Assembly: GCF_029846175.1 (NCBI RefSeq)
Contig: NZ_JARWAC010000015.1
Location: forward strand, 347,634 to 411,633
Source: Sphaerisporangium sp. TRM90804
GTDB taxonomy: Bacteria; Actinomycetota; Actinomycetes; Streptosporangiales; Streptosporangiaceae
Reading direction: 5' to 3'
DNA length: 64,000 nucleotides
Part shown: positions 49,316 through 58,592 of the stretch, piece after piece
How the letters are laid out: the number at the start of each line of letters is the position of its first letter
Position numbering within the stretch: position 1 is the stretch's first letter
Position numbers and translations under genes: made by a program
The notes under the pieces: model-generated
Database searches by the model: none
Told to the model about the DNA's origin: nothing
The model's input: only the letters and a program-made list of their open reading frames with translations

Positions 49316-50673
49316 CGCTCGGACACCACTTCGATCGGCCTGGTGGGGTCGTCGTGGTCCTTGGCCATGGTCTCCACGATCTCGCCGGCCTCGGGCGCGG
49401 GCGGCCTGCCGGGCGGCGTCCAGCCGTGCCGGTCGATCGCCCTGATGAAGGCGCTGACCATGACGGGGTCGAACTGCGTGCCCGCGCCCTTGCGCAGCTC
49501 GGCCATGGCCTCCTCCAGCGACTTGGCCTTGCGGTAGGCGCGGTCGGAGGTCATCGAGTCGAAGGCGTCGGCCACGGCGATCACCCTGGCGAACTCGGGG
49601 ATCTCGGCGCCCGCCAGCCCCATGGGGTAGCCCTTGCCGTCCTGCCGCTCGTGGTGGTGCATGATGCCCGCGAACGCCTCGTCGAGGAAGTCGATGCCCT
49701 GCACGATCTCCAGGCCCCGCATGGGGTGGAGCTGGATGGCGGCGAGCTCCTCCTCGGTGAGGCGGCCGTCCTTCTGCAGGACCTTGGTCGGGACGCCCAG
49801 CTTGCCGACGTCGTGCAGCATGCCGGCGTACCCGATGGCCCGCAGCCGCTCGGGGCCCATGCCGATCTCCTGGGCGATCATCGTCGAGGAGCTGGAGACC
49901 CGGGTGCAGTGGCCGCGCGTGTAGTAGTCCTTGGTCTCCACCGCCTGGCACAGGGCGGCGATCGTGGCGTCGTAGGAGCGCTGCTGCGCGAGGTACTGGC
50001 CGAAGGCCCACCGGGCGATGAAGAGCGGCAGCAGCACCAGGACCGCGGAGATCGACTGCACCGTGGCCCACAGGCCGGCGATCAGCAGGCCGAACGTCGC
50101 GTACCCGAGGTAGGAGACCAGGAACGGGGCCAGGCTGCGCACCGGCACCTCGTCGGCGCGCAGCTGCCCGGCCAGCCAGAGCATGACGCCGAACAGCACG
50201 AAGTTGAGCGGCACGAACACCGCCGCCGCGCCCATGAAGGGGCCGAGCAGGTCGGCGAAGCGGTCGACGCCCGGGGCGTCCTGCGGGCCGCCGAGCCGCT
50301 CGAAGACCACCCCCGCCGCGTAGCCGCAGATCGCGAACTGGGCGCCGTTGAACAGGCGCTTGTGCATGGGCAGGCCGGGCCGCACGCTGAGCACGGCGGT
50401 CGCTCCGACGATGGCGGCCCCGACGTCGCCCACGAGCACCACCGCCGCGAGGGCCGCGGAGAAGCTGACCGACATCGCCGCCTGCTCGACGTTGAGCAGG
50501 GTGGGAACCGACTCGCAGACCAGGAAGAGCAGCGCCAGCACGAGGAGGGTGGGCAGCTCACGGCCGTCGAGGTGACCGGGGGTGGCCAGGCCCCGCCCGA
50601 TGAGCGCGACGGCCACCCCGACGATGGCGACGAGGTAGAGCCTGGCCGGCCAGGGGAGATCACGCACTGCCAC
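49312..50673 (-). CDS. Membrane HD-GYP domain phosphodiesterase-like protein
   Basis: A 453-residue protein with about seven N-terminal membrane helices and a C-terminal HD-GYP domain (about 225-425). The signatures are intact: GYAGMLHDVGKLGVPTKVLQ for HD and HHERQDGKGYPMGLAG for GYP. HD-GYP enzymes hydrolyse cyclic dinucleotides, mostly c-di-GMP. The membrane part resembles the MASE/7TM-like sensors found in actinobacteria. The GTG at 50673 follows a small ORF by 31 bases, and the gene is coupled to the degenerate HD gene downstream. Confidence 0.9.
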   Translation of the reverse strand: MAVRDLPWPARLYLVAIVGVAVALIGRGLATPGHLDGRELPTLLVLALLFLVCESVPTLLNVEQAAMSVSFSAALAAVVLVGDVGAAIVGATAVLSVRPGLPMHKRLFNGAQFAICGYAAGVVFERLGGPQDAPGVDRFADLLGPFMGAAAVFVPLNFVLFGVMLWLAGQLRADEVPVRSLAPFLVSYLGYATFGLLIAGLWATVQSISAVLVLLPLFIARWAFGQYLAQQRSYDATIAALCQAVETKDYYTRGHCTRVSSSSTMIAQEIGMGPERLRAIGYAGMLHDVGKLGVPTKVLQKDGRLTEEELAAIQLHPMRGLEIVQGIDFLDEAFAGIMHHHERQDGKGYPMGLAGAEIPEFARVIAVADAFDSMTSDRAYRKAKSLEEAMAELRKGAGTQFDPVMVSAFIRAIDRHGWTPPGRPPAPEAGEIVETMAKDHDDPTRPIEVVSER

Positions 50674-50704
50674 CGCCTCGGGCTTGGGCCGTCACGGGCC
50701 GCGC

Positions 50705-50848
50705 TCAGGTCCAGGAGATTCCCGTCGGCACGCCGTCGGCGCCGCCGACGAGCACGACCAGAGCGATCAGAGCGATCAGGCCGGGACCCCACCCCGGCGC
50801 GCGGGATCCAATGGTCAACACCATGCGTGTGGCCAGTGCTTTCATCAT
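50705..50848 (-). CDS. Small single-helix membrane peptide
   Basis: A 47-codon frame starting MMKALATRMVLTIGSRAP and containing one hydrophobic helix (GLIALIALVVLVGGADG). A very strong GGGGAGGGGG lies just upstream of the start. It stands 31 bases before the HD-GYP gene in the same direction, so it is probably the first gene of that operon. I do not recognise a family. Codon use is typical of the genome. Confidence 0.55.
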   Translation of the reverse strand: MMKALATRMVLTIGSRAPGWGPGLIALIALVVLVGGADGVPTGISWT

Positions 50849-50954
50849 GCGCCCCCTCCCCATCGAAGTCCGGCTTCAGGCTACAGAAACCGCCGTGACG
50901 CGTACGGGAAGTCGAAGAATCGCATCCAAAGCGTAATCAAACCACTACCGGCAG

Positions 50955-51887
50955 CTAACGTGACCTGGCCCATTCGACCGTGGCCTTGATGCCGGTCGCC
51001 AGCTCGGTGCGCGGCTGCCAGCCGAGGCCGTCGAGCGCCGGGGCCGGGTCGACCGCCATGTGCGGCAGGTCGCCGAGGCGCACCGGCTCGAACCGCGGCC
51101 GGTCTGCGGCCCCGGCGGCGGCGGCCACCAGCGAGTGCAGCTCGCGGTCGGACGTGCGCACGCCCGTGCCGAGGTTGAACCTGCCGCCGTTCCCCCGCTG
51201 CCCGCACGCGCGGGCGAAGCCGTCGACGACGTCCTCGACGAAGACGTAGTCGCGGGTCTGCGAGCCGTCACCGTAGACGACGGTCGGCTCACCGCGCAGC
51301 AGCGCGTCGGTGAAGATCGACACGACACCCGCCTCACCCTCGGGCGACTGGCGCGGGCCGTAGACGTTCGAGAGCACGAGCGTGGTCGACTCCAGGCCGT
51401 ACAGGGCGCGGTAGGTCGCGAGGTAGCTCTCGCCGCTCAGCTTGGAGGCGGCGTACGGCGAGCGCGGGTCGGTCGCCGCGTCGCCGGGCACCGGGATCGC
51501 GGCCGGGCGGCCGTAGACCGCCACCGAGGATGCGTAGACCACCTTCCTCGCGCCGGCCGCGCGGGCCGCCTCCAGCACGTTGACCGTGCCCTCGACGTTC
51601 ACCCGGGCGTCGCGCACGGGGTCGGCGACGCTGGCGCGCACGCTGATCTGCGCGGCCAGATGGCAGACGACCTCCGGCCGCCAGCCGGCGGCCAGGCCCA
51701 CCAGGGCCGGCTGCCGGATGTCGAGATCGTGCAGGCGGAAGTTCGGGCTCTCGGCCGCGGCGTCGACGTTCGACCTGTGCCCCGACGAGAGGTCGTCGAC
51801 GACCGCGACGTCATGGCCGTCGGCCAGAAGGCGGTCGACGAGGGTGGATCCGATGAAACCGGCACCGCCGGTGACGAGTACCCGCAT
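50955..51887 (-). CDS. NAD-dependent epimerase/dehydratase
   Basis: A short-chain (extended) dehydrogenase of 310 residues, most like UDP-glucose 4-epimerases. The NAD motif is VTGGAGFIGSTLVDRLL, then DDLSSGHRSNVD, the catalytic Ser/Tyr/Lys in YASSVAVYGRPA and SPYAASKLSGE, and NVYGPRQSPEGEAGVVSIF. It probably works in cell-surface sugar synthesis. It lies just downstream of rsrA on the same strand, with a hairpin between them. Confidence 0.9.
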   Translation of the reverse strand: MRVLVTGGAGFIGSTLVDRLLADGHDVAVVDDLSSGHRSNVDAAAESPNFRLHDLDIRQPALVGLAAGWRPEVVCHLAAQISVRASVADPVRDARVNVEGTVNVLEAARAAGARKVVYASSVAVYGRPAAIPVPGDAATDPRSPYAASKLSGESYLATYRALYGLESTTLVLSNVYGPRQSPEGEAGVVSIFTDALLRGEPTVVYGDGSQTRDYVFVEDVVDGFARACGQRGNGGRFNLGTGVRTSDRELHSLVAAAAGAADRPRFEPVRLGDLPHMAVDPAPALDGLGWQPRTELATGIKATVEWARSR

Positions 51888-51911
51888 CCCGGCATCCTAG
51901 TAAAGATCGCC

Positions 51912-51930
51912 GGCGGGGCCGCGCCCCGCC
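51912..51930 (-). terminator. Hairpin after rsrA
   Basis: GGCGGGGC and GCCCCGCC form an 8-bp stem with a three-base loop, 15 bases beyond the rsrA stop. Confidence 0.45.
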
Positions 51931-51944
51931 CGCGGCGGCGGCCG

Positions 51945-52220
51945 TCAGTCGGTGGCTTCGGCCAGTTGGGAACGGACGGACTCGATGCGCCTGAGCACCT
52001 TGGCCCGCAGGTCCTCAGGGACGGTGTCGCACCCGCAGTGCTTGGCGACGAGCTGCTTCACGACCGTCTCCAACCCGTACTCCTCAAGGCAGGGCCCGCA
52101 CTCGTCGAGGTGCTGGCGGATGTCGGACCGGCGGTGATCGTCGATCTCGCCGTCGAGGAAGGTGTAGACCTTGTCCAGCACTTCCTTGCAGTCGGTGTCG
52201 TGATGGTTTCCACAGCTCAT
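51945..52220 (-). CDS. rsrA: Redox-sensing zinc anti-sigma factor
   Basis: A 91-residue ZAS-type anti-sigma factor that holds SigR until disulfide stress. The motif H-x3-C-x2-C is in DIRQHLDECGPCLEEYG. A further Cys near the N-terminus (MSCGNHHDTDCKEVLDKVY) completes the zinc/disulfide site seen in RsrA/RshA. The ATG at 52220 has GGGAGGTG upstream. It follows sigR by 76 bases in the same direction, as in Streptomyces and Mycobacterium. Confidence 0.94.
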   Translation of the reverse strand: MSCGNHHDTDCKEVLDKVYTFLDGEIDDHRRSDIRQHLDECGPCLEEYGLETVVKQLVAKHCGCDTVPEDLRAKVLRRIESVRSQLAEATD

Positions 52221-52296
52221 CGACAACACCTCCCTCCGGCGGCCGCGCCGCCGGAAACGGCCGTCATCGGTGACGACCCCGCCTCACCGCGCACGA

Positions 52297-52980
52297 TCAC
52301 GACGGCTCCTCCGATCGCGCAAGCCCGCGTCCACGCGCGTAATCCTCGAGTTGCGTCCGCAACTGCCGTCGCCCGCGGTGCAGGCGCGACATCACGGTGC
52401 CGATGGGCGTGCCCATGATGTCGGCGATCTCCTTGTACGGGAAACCCTCGACATCGGCCAGGTAGACGGCGATGCGGAACTCCTCGGGCAGCGCCGCCAG
52501 AGCGTCCTTCACGTCGCTGTCGGGCAGGTGCTCCAAGGCCTCGATCTCGGCGGACTTCAGGCCGCTCGACGTGTGCGACTCCGCGCGCGCGAGCTGCCAG
52601 TCCTCGATCTCCTCGGTGCCGGCCTGCTTCGGCTCCCGCTGCTTCTTGCGGTAGCTGTTGATGAAGGTGTTGGTGAGGATGCGGTACAGCCAGGCCTTGA
52701 GGTTCGTGCCCTGCTGGAACTGGTGGAACGAACCGAACGCCTTGGCGAAGGTGTCCTGGAGCAGATCCTCGGCGTCGGCGGGGTTCCTGGTCATCCGGAG
52801 CGCGGCTGAGTACAGCTGGTCGAGGTACGGCATAGCGTCCCGCTCGAACCGCTGGCTTCTCTGCTCCAGCGTCTCCTCGGCTGTCTTGGAGACTGGACCC
52901 ACCCCCTTATACGTGCTGTACAAAGCCGAGAATACCGGCTGGTGCACAGCCGACCGATCACCGACCTCGGCCATCAGCAT
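52297..52980 (-). CDS. sigR: ECF sigma factor SigR/SigH
   Basis: The thiol-stress sigma factor. The region shared with Streptomyces SigR is almost continuous: [79 protein letters not shown] and [20 protein letters not shown]. Two starts are possible. ATG 52980 has GAGGAGG nine bases upstream and gives 227 residues. GTG 52902 (GPVSKTAEE) matches the usual SigR start and gives 201, but AAGGGGG lies almost touching it. I give the longer form because the SigR-type promoter is just upstream of it; both may be used. It is in an operon with rsrA. Confidence 0.95.
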   Translation of the reverse strand: MLMAEVGDRSAVHQPVFSALYSTYKGVGPVSKTAEETLEQRSQRFERDAMPYLDQLYSAALRMTRNPADAEDLLQDTFAKAFGSFHQFQQGTNLKAWLYRILTNTFINSYRKKQREPKQAGTEEIEDWQLARAESHTSSGLKSAEIEALEHLPDSDVKDALAALPEEFRIAVYLADVEGFPYKEIADIMGTPIGTVMSRLHRGRRQLRTQLEDYARGRGLARSEEPS

Positions 52981-53016
52981 GGGACGGAACCTCCTCGCGT
53001 GTTTACGCCCGTCTTC

Positions 53017-53043
53017 AACACGCGCGGCATAGCATCTGTTCCC
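53017..53043 (-). promoter_or_regulatory. SigR-dependent promoter of sigR
   Basis: On the minus strand GGGAAC (53043-53038), exactly 18 bases, then GTT (53019-53017). This fits the SigR/SigH consensus GGAA(T/C)-N18-19-GTT. Transcription would start near 53009, about 29 bases before ATG 52980, so this transcript includes the long-form start and its ribosome site. It implies positive autoregulation. Confidence 0.8.
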
Positions 53044-53139
53044 GGTAAGTAGAAGGTGACGAACGACCCGGTACGGGGAAAAAGATACGTACCGGCTGGC
53101 GGCAATCCCCGGAGAGCCTCGACCGTCCAGGAGCGACTT

Positions 53140-53880
53140 GTGCTGCCCATCCCAGCCAGCGAACTGAACGGCTCTGGAACGCTCGGGCCGTACTGGACCT
53201 TCTACCACGCCGTCGTGGCCGAGCAGCTGAGACGGTGGCTGCCGCAGCGCCCGTGCCTGCTGCTCGACCTCTCGGGCGGCAGGGGCCGCTGGCCCGCCCA
53301 GGCGGCCAAGTCGGGGCACCACGTGCTTGAGGTGGTGGACTTCCGCCGCACCGGCGAGCCGTGGCTGCGTGACGCCTCCAACAGGATCGGCCGGGTGCGG
53401 GCCGACGACCTCGGCTTCCTGCCCGACGCCTGCGTCGACGCCGTGGTGGCCGAGGAGCGCGTGCTGTCGCTGGAGCTGATGGCCGAGTCCACCATGGAGG
53501 ACGTCGTCCGCGTGCTGAAGCCGGGCGGGCGGGTGCTGGCCTCCGTCGACTCGCTCGTGCTCGGCATGGCGATCATGGCCGAGCAGAACTACTGGGCCCA
53601 CCTGTGCCAGACCAGCGAGGTCATGCTCGTGCCCTGGCCGGACGGCAGCATCACCCGCTGCTTCACCAGCGCCCAGCTCCGCGAGCTGCTCACCGACGCC
53701 GGTCTGGAGGTGGAGTGGGTGCGTCCGCGCACGGTGCTGTCGCCCTCGACGGTCGACCACGTGCTGGCCAACGACTCCAAGGCGCTGAACTGGCTGGTGC
53801 GCACGGAGCTGGAGGCCCACCCGGACGACGACGACACGGTGGGGATCCACCTGGTGGCCAGCGCCCGCAGGCCCGGGTGA
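53140..53880 (+). CDS. SAM-dependent methyltransferase-like protein
   Basis: A 246-residue class I methyltransferase fold: [20 protein letters not shown] is motif [13 protein letters not shown] the acidic strand, and [20 protein letters not shown] the later core. It is divergent from sigR, and a similar gene is found beside sigR in other actinomycetes. GTG 53140 ([12 protein letters not shown], with GGAG upstream) is preferred over GTG 53056, because the codons in between include AGA, AAA and GTA and do not look coding. Substrate unknown. Confidence 0.82.
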   Translation: MLPIPASELNGSGTLGPYWTFYHAVVAEQLRRWLPQRPCLLLDLSGGRGRWPAQAAKSGHHVLEVVDFRRTGEPWLRDASNRIGRVRADDLGFLPDACVDAVVAEERVLSLELMAESTMEDVVRVLKPGGRVLASVDSLVLGMAIMAEQNYWAHLCQTSEVMLVPWPDGSITRCFTSAQLRELLTDAGLEVEWVRPRTVLSPSTVDHVLANDSKALNWLVRTELEAHPDDDDTVGIHLVASARRPG

Positions 53881-53896
53881 GCGCCGGCGGGCTGCG

Positions 53897-54229
53897 TCAG
53901 CGGCGGCGTTCGCGCACCGACTGGCACTCGACGCAGCGCGCGGCCTCCGGGCGTGCCGCCAGCCGGCCCTCGGGCACCGGGTCGCCGCAGTCGACGCAGG
54001 TGCCGTAGTCACCGGAGTCGAGCCGCTTGAGGGCGTCGAGCACGGCCGTGCGCTGGCGGGTGGCCACGTCGATCATGGCCTGCGCGCGGTCGGCGCCGGT
54101 GAGGTCGGATCCGGCGTCGGCCGCCGACCTGCCGTCCGGCGGCGCTGGATCGCCGCGCAGGACCGTGATCGACCGGTCGAGTTCGGCGAGCATGTTCTTC
54201 AGTTGGTTCCGAGCGGTCGCGTCGTCCAC
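53897..54229 (-). CDS. TraR/DksA-type zinc-finger protein
   Basis: A 110-residue RNA-polymerase-associated protein of the DksA/TraR type. A coiled-coil N-terminus ([40 protein letters not shown]) is followed by the four-Cys finger [20 protein letters not shown] and EAARCVECQ. It probably inserts into the polymerase secondary channel. The GTG at 54229 has GGAGG nine bases upstream; the longer reading has no such signal and an atypical start. Confidence 0.88.
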   Translation of the reverse strand: MDDATARNQLKNMLAELDRSITVLRGDPAPPDGRSAADAGSDLTGADRAQAMIDVATRQRTAVLDALKRLDSGDYGTCVDCGDPVPEGRLAARPEAARCVECQSVRERRR

Positions 54230-54414
54230 GAATCCGCACCTCCGGGAAGAAAGCACGGCCTCGGACGGGATCCCCCGGAACTCCCGCCTGGCTGTGGGGG
54301 ACATGCAGGCGGTGACTCTCAGCGTACGAGTCATCGCTTTCCTCACCGGATGCCCACTCGAACGCCTGCTTACACCGCCGCGCGTCAACCTTTCGGCGAT
54401 GCGGCCCGCCGGTT

Positions 54415-55182
54415 TCAGAACAGGGCCTTATCGGGGCTCTCCCGCTCGATGAGCCGCGGCCCGTTGTTCCTGACGCTGTTGACGTCGCTGGAGACGGGAT
54501 AGGACTCCATCCCGGTCTGCACGGCCGTGGTGAGCATGGCCCGCACGTCGTCCAGGTCGGTCAGCGCGGGGTCGAGCCAGTCGCCCCAGCTCTCCCGCTT
54601 GATCAGCATGGGCATGCGCTCGTGGATGTGCCCGACGGAGTCCTCGGCCGTGGTGGTGATGACGGTGCAGGTGGTGAGCCACTTCAACGGGTCGTCGTCG
54701 GCCCGCCCGGGGTCCTTCCAGAACTCGTACAGCCCCGCCATCGCCATGACCCCGCCGTCGGCGGGGTGGATGAAGAACGGCTGCTTGGTCTTCTTGTCGA
54801 CCTTGTACCACTCGTAGTAGCCGTCGGCGGGCAGCAGGCACCTGCGCTGCGCGAACGCCCTGCGGTACGACGGTTTCTCGGCCAGGGTCTCGACCCGCGC
54901 GTTGATCAGCCGGGAGCCGATCGACGGGTCCTTGGCCCAGCTCGGGACGAGCCCCCACCGCAGCACCCGGAGCTGGCGGACCGGCTCGGGCGCGTCCGCG
55001 CCCTTCTCCGCCTTCTTCCCCTTCTTCTCGTCCTCATGGGGACGGGTGAGCACGGCGTAGACCTTCTTGGTCGGGGCGACGTTGTAGTCCGCGGACAGCT
55101 CCTCGGAGGAGCCGTCGAGCCCGACCTGGAACTCCTCCACCAGTTCTTGGCGCTTGCGCGCTGACGCGTATCTCCCGCACAT
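54415..55182 (-). CDS. SRAP-domain protein (YedK/HMCES type)
   Basis: A 255-residue SOS-response-associated peptidase-like protein that cross-links to abasic sites in single-stranded DNA. The catalytic Cys2 is in MCGRYASARKRQELVEEF. Other conserved elements are NVAPTKKV, RWGLVPSWAKDPSIGSRLIN, ARVETLAEKPSYRRAF, GYYEWYK and GHIHERMPMLI. A Lys/Glu-rich insertion (DEKKGKKAEKGADA) is present in the first third. The orthologue Rv3226c also lies next to aroA in mycobacteria. Confidence 0.93.
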   Translation of the reverse strand: MCGRYASARKRQELVEEFQVGLDGSSEELSADYNVAPTKKVYAVLTRPHEDEKKGKKAEKGADAPEPVRQLRVLRWGLVPSWAKDPSIGSRLINARVETLAEKPSYRRAFAQRRCLLPADGYYEWYKVDKKTKQPFFIHPADGGVMAMAGLYEFWKDPGRADDDPLKWLTTCTVITTTAEDSVGHIHERMPMLIKRESWGDWLDPALTDLDDVRAMLTTAVQTGMESYPVSSDVNSVRNNGPRLIERESPDKALF

Positions 55183-55296
55183 GCCACAAGACTGCCACCC
55201 TCCGGGACGCGATGGTCATAAGTCGGTCAAGTGGCGCGTGGTCCGGCGGCCGGGCGTCGCCTGTCATCGGAGGCCGGTCCCGGTAGGCTCGGGGCT

Positions 55297-56574
55297 ATGC
55301 CAGCTCCCCTGTGGAACGCCCCGGAAGCGGCCGGCCCGGTCGAGGCGACCGTACGGCTGCCGGGGTCCAAGTCGGTGACCAACCGCGCGCTGCTGCTCGC
55401 CGCGCTCGCCGACGGGCCCGGCGTCGTGCGCCTGGCGTTGCGCAGCCGCGACGCCGACCTCATGGTGGCGGCGCTGCGTTCGCTGGGCACGGAGCTGACC
55501 CCGCTCGGCGAGAGCGTCGACTCCATCGACTGGCGGGTCCTGCCCGGCCCCGTGCGCGGCGGCGCGGCGGTGGACGTCGGGCTGGCGGGCACCATCATGC
55601 GCTTCGTGCCGCCGATGGCGGCGCTGGCCGACACCGAGGTCTCCTTCGACGGCGACCCGCACGCCCGCACCCGGCCGATGGGCCCGATCCTGGCCGCGCT
55701 GCGCGCGCTCGGCGCCGAGGTGCGCGGCGACGCCCTGCCGTTCACGGTGCGCGGCCCGCTGTCCGGCGGTGAGGTCACCCTCGACGCCTCGGCGTCCTCC
55801 CAGCTCGTCTCCGGGCTGCTGCTGTCGGCCGCGCGCTTCGACAAGGGAGTGGTCGTCCGCCACAGCGGCCCGCCGGTGCCCTCCATGCCGCATATCGCGA
55901 TGACCGTCCACATGCTCCGCGCGGCGGGGGTGCGGGTCGACGACTCCGAGCCCGACGTCTGGCGTGTCGAGCACGGCTCCATCGCGGCCCGCGACCTCAC
56001 CGTGGAGCCCGACCTGTCGAACGCCGCCCCGTTCCTGGCAGCGGCCCTGATCACCGGCGGCTCCGTGACCGTGCCCGGCTGGCCCGAGCACACCACGCAG
56101 GGCGGGGACGCCCTTCGCGAGCTGCTGCCGCGCATGGGCGCCGCCGTCTCGCGCACGCCCGAGGGCCTGAAGGTCACCGGCACCGGGCCGATCACCGGCA
56201 TCGACGCCGACCTGCGCGACGTCGGGGAGCTGACGCCGACGATCGCGGCCGTGGCCGCGCTGGCCGGCTCGCCGAGCACGCTGCGCGGCGTCGCGCACCT
56301 TCGCGGGCACGAGACCGACCGGCTGGCCGCCCTGGCGGCCGAGATCAACGCCCTGGGCGGCGACGTCACCGAGACCGCCGACGGCCTGGTGATCCGGCCG
56401 CGTCCCCTGCGCGCCGGCGTCTTCCACACCTACGCCGACCACCGCATGGCGACGGCCGGGGCGGTGATCGGCCTGGCGGTCCCCGGGGTGCGGGTCGAGG
56501 ACATCGCCACCACCGGCAAGACCCTCCCCGAGTTCGCCCGCATGTGGGCCCGGATGCTGGAGGAAGGCACCTGA
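55297..56574 (+). CDS. aroA: 3-phosphoshikimate 1-carboxyvinyltransferase
   Basis: EPSP synthase, 425 residues, sixth step of the shikimate pathway. Motifs are [55 protein letters not shown], and [20 protein letters not shown]. The LAGTIMRF segment replaces the LGNAGTAMRPL of the common class I enzymes, as in other actinobacteria. ATG 55297 matches homologue N-termini. It is followed by rsgA, which overlaps it. Confidence 0.95.
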   Translation: MPAPLWNAPEAAGPVEATVRLPGSKSVTNRALLLAALADGPGVVRLALRSRDADLMVAALRSLGTELTPLGESVDSIDWRVLPGPVRGGAAVDVGLAGTIMRFVPPMAALADTEVSFDGDPHARTRPMGPILAALRALGAEVRGDALPFTVRGPLSGGEVTLDASASSQLVSGLLLSAARFDKGVVVRHSGPPVPSMPHIAMTVHMLRAAGVRVDDSEPDVWRVEHGSIAARDLTVEPDLSNAAPFLAAALITGGSVTVPGWPEHTTQGGDALRELLPRMGAAVSRTPEGLKVTGTGPITGIDADLRDVGELTPTIAAVAALAGSPSTLRGVAHLRGHETDRLAALAAEINALGGDVTETADGLVIRPRPLRAGVFHTYADHRMATAGAVIGLAVPGVRVEDIATTGKTLPEFARMWARMLEEGT

Positions 56575-57596
56575 GGAAGCGGGAGTACGACGAGGAGGAC
56601 GTGCGCGTCCGGCCGGGGAAGGGCTCCCGGCCGAGGACCCGGCGCCGTCCCGCGCACGAGGACGCCGTGGCGGCCGTCGTCGTGGCGGTCGACCGCGGCC
56701 GCTACACCTGCCTGGTCGGCACGGCGCTCACCGAGCCCGACGTCCGCGACAAGCACCGGCGGGTGGTCCCGGTGACCGCCATGCGGGCGCGCGAGCTCGG
56801 CCGCAAGGGCATCGTGGTGGGCGACCGGGTCAGCGTCGTCGGCGACACCTCCGGCGGCCCCGACTCGCTGGCGCGCATCGTGCGGGTCGAGCCGCGCACG
56901 TCCATGCTGCGGCGCAGCGCCGACGACAACGACGAGGTCGAGCGCCCCATCGTGGCGAACGCCGACCAGCTCGTGATCGTCGCCGCGCTGGCCGACCCGC
57001 CCCCGCGCCCCCGCATGATCGACCGCTTGATGGTCGCGGCCTTCGACGCCGACATCGACCCCCTGCTCTGCCTCACCAAGGCCGACCTCGCCGCGCCCGA
57101 CGACCTCGTGGCCCGCTACGAGCCGCTCGGCGTGCCGTACCTCATCGTGCAGAAGGGCGGCGACCTCGACGAGCTGCGCGCCAAGCTCGACGACCGCCTC
57201 AGCGTCCTGGTGGGCCACTCGGGGGTCGGCAAGTCGACCCTGGTCAACGCGCTGGTCCCGGACGCCGGTCGGGCGGTGTCCCACGTCAACCTGGTCACCG
57301 GGCGCGGGCGCCACACCTCCAGCTCGGCGGTCGCGCTGGAGCTGCCGGGCGGCGGGTGGATCATCGACACCCCGGGGGTGCGCAGCTTCGGGCTCGGCCA
57401 CGTGGTGATCGACAACGTGCTCGCCGCCTTCCCCGACCTCGCCGAGGGCGCGACCCGCTGCCCGAAGGGCTGCAACCACCGCAGCGAGGAGTGCGCGCTC
57501 GACGCCTGGGTCGCCGAGGGGCACGCCGGCCCGGTGCGCCTGGAGTCGCTGCGCCGCCTCCTCGGCAGCCGTGACGGCGCCCCCGACGACGAGTGA
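56544..57596 (+). CDS. rsgA: Ribosome small-subunit GTPase
   Basis: A circularly permuted GTPase that checks 30S maturation, 350 residues in this reading. An OB domain (about 40-115) is followed by the G motifs in permuted order: LLCLTKADL (G4), then [18 protein letters not shown] (G1) and DTPGVRSFG (G3). It ends in the zinc motif [21 protein letters not shown] 56544 is the nearest standard start, but homologues begin at the equivalent of [20 protein letters not shown]. That segment follows a CTG at 56571 which overlaps the aroA TGA as CTGA with GGAGGAAGG upstream, so a CTG start is a real option. Confidence 0.9.
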   Translation: MGPDAGGRHLRKREYDEEDVRVRPGKGSRPRTRRRPAHEDAVAAVVVAVDRGRYTCLVGTALTEPDVRDKHRRVVPVTAMRARELGRKGIVVGDRVSVVGDTSGGPDSLARIVRVEPRTSMLRRSADDNDEVERPIVANADQLVIVAALADPPPRPRMIDRLMVAAFDADIDPLLCLTKADLAAPDDLVARYEPLGVPYLIVQKGGDLDELRAKLDDRLSVLVGHSGVGKSTLVNALVPDAGRAVSHVNLVTGRGRHTSSSAVALELPGGGWIIDTPGVRSFGLGHVVIDNVLAAFPDLAEGATRCPKGCNHRSEECALDAWVAEGHAGPVRLESLRRLLGSRDGAPDDE

Positions 57597-57737
57597 CGGC
57601 CGCGGCACGCCGACGGGAGCCGCGCCCCCGCCGGAACCCCGGCGGACCCGGCGCTACCGTCTCGATCACGTACGGAGATCCGCCCGTGACGCCCTGGGAC
57701 TGCTGAACGCGGGCACGGCACGATAGCGTTTGTCCCT

Positions 57738-58523
57738 GTGACGGGCTTTAGCGATGACCTGCGCCTGGCGCACGTGATGGCCGACAGCGCCGACGACCTC
57801 ACCATGCGCCGGTTCCGGGCCGTCGACCTGCGGGTGGACACCAAGCCCGACCTCACGCCGGTGAGCGACGCCGACCGCGCGGTCGAGGAGACCATCCGCG
57901 GCACGCTGCGGCGCGCCCGGCCACGCGACGCCGTGGTGGGCGAGGAGCTCGGCAGGACCCGGGGGTACGGCTCCCGCTGCTGGATCATCGACCCCATCGA
58001 CGGCACCAAGAACTACGTGCGCGGCGTCCCCGTCTGGGCCACGCTCATCGCCCTGGTCGAGGAGGGGCGGGTGGTCGCCGGGGTGGTGTCGGCCCCCGCG
58101 CTCGGCCGCCGGTGGTGGGCCGCCGTCGACGGAGGCGCGTGGACCGGCCGCAGCCTCACCAAGGCCACCCGCTGCTCGGTCTCGTCGGTGAGCCGCCTGC
58201 AGGACGCGTCGCTGTCGTACTCCAGCTTCGGCGGGTGGGAGGAGCGCGGGCGCCTGGACGGCTTCCTCGACCTCTCCCGCACGGTGTGGCGCACCCGCGC
58301 CTACGGCGACTTCTGGTCGCACATGATGGTCGCGGAGGGCGCCGTGGACATCTCGGCCGAGCCCGACCTCTCACCGTGGGACATGGCGGCCCTCACCGTG
58401 ATCATCGAGGAGGCCGGCGGCGTCTGGACCGACCTGTCGGGCGCCGCGGACGTCGACGGCGGCAGCCTGGTGTGCGCCAACCGCATGCTGCACGGCGAGG
58501 TGCTCAAACGCCTCGGCGACTGA
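57738..58523 (+). CDS. hisN: Histidinol-phosphatase, inositol-monophosphatase family
   Basis: Dephosphorylates histidinol phosphate in histidine synthesis, 261 residues, Mg-dependent. Signatures are DLTPVSDADRAVEETIRG, VVGEELG, WIIDPIDGTKNYVRGVPVWA, and ISAEPDLSPWDMAALTVIIE. The set matches the actinobacterial HisN group rather than general inositol phosphatases, though the boundary is not sharp. It is a single gene ended by a strong hairpin. Confidence 0.9.
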   Translation: MTGFSDDLRLAHVMADSADDLTMRRFRAVDLRVDTKPDLTPVSDADRAVEETIRGTLRRARPRDAVVGEELGRTRGYGSRCWIIDPIDGTKNYVRGVPVWATLIALVEEGRVVAGVVSAPALGRRWWAAVDGGAWTGRSLTKATRCSVSSVSRLQDASLSYSSFGGWEERGRLDGFLDLSRTVWRTRAYGDFWSHMMVAEGAVDISAEPDLSPWDMAALTVIIEEAGGVWTDLSGAADVDGGSLVCANRMLHGEVLKRLGD

Positions 58524-58540
58524 CCCGCGCCGGCACGGCC

Positions 58541-58574
58541 GCCCGGCGCCCGCCCTTCGGCGGAGGCGCCGGGC
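58541..58574 (+). terminator. hisN terminator
   Basis: GCCCGGCGCC (58541-58550) pairs with GGCGCCGGGC (58565-58574). An inner CGCC-CTTC-GGCG extends the stem after a two-base bulge. Confidence 0.8.
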
Positions 58575-58592
58575 CCGCTCACGGCCGGACGG

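Noticed and set aside
53056..53139. Upstream extension of the methyltransferase to GTG 53056.
   Set aside because: Codons AGA, AAA and GTA are atypical for this genome, and the region is close to the sigR promoter.
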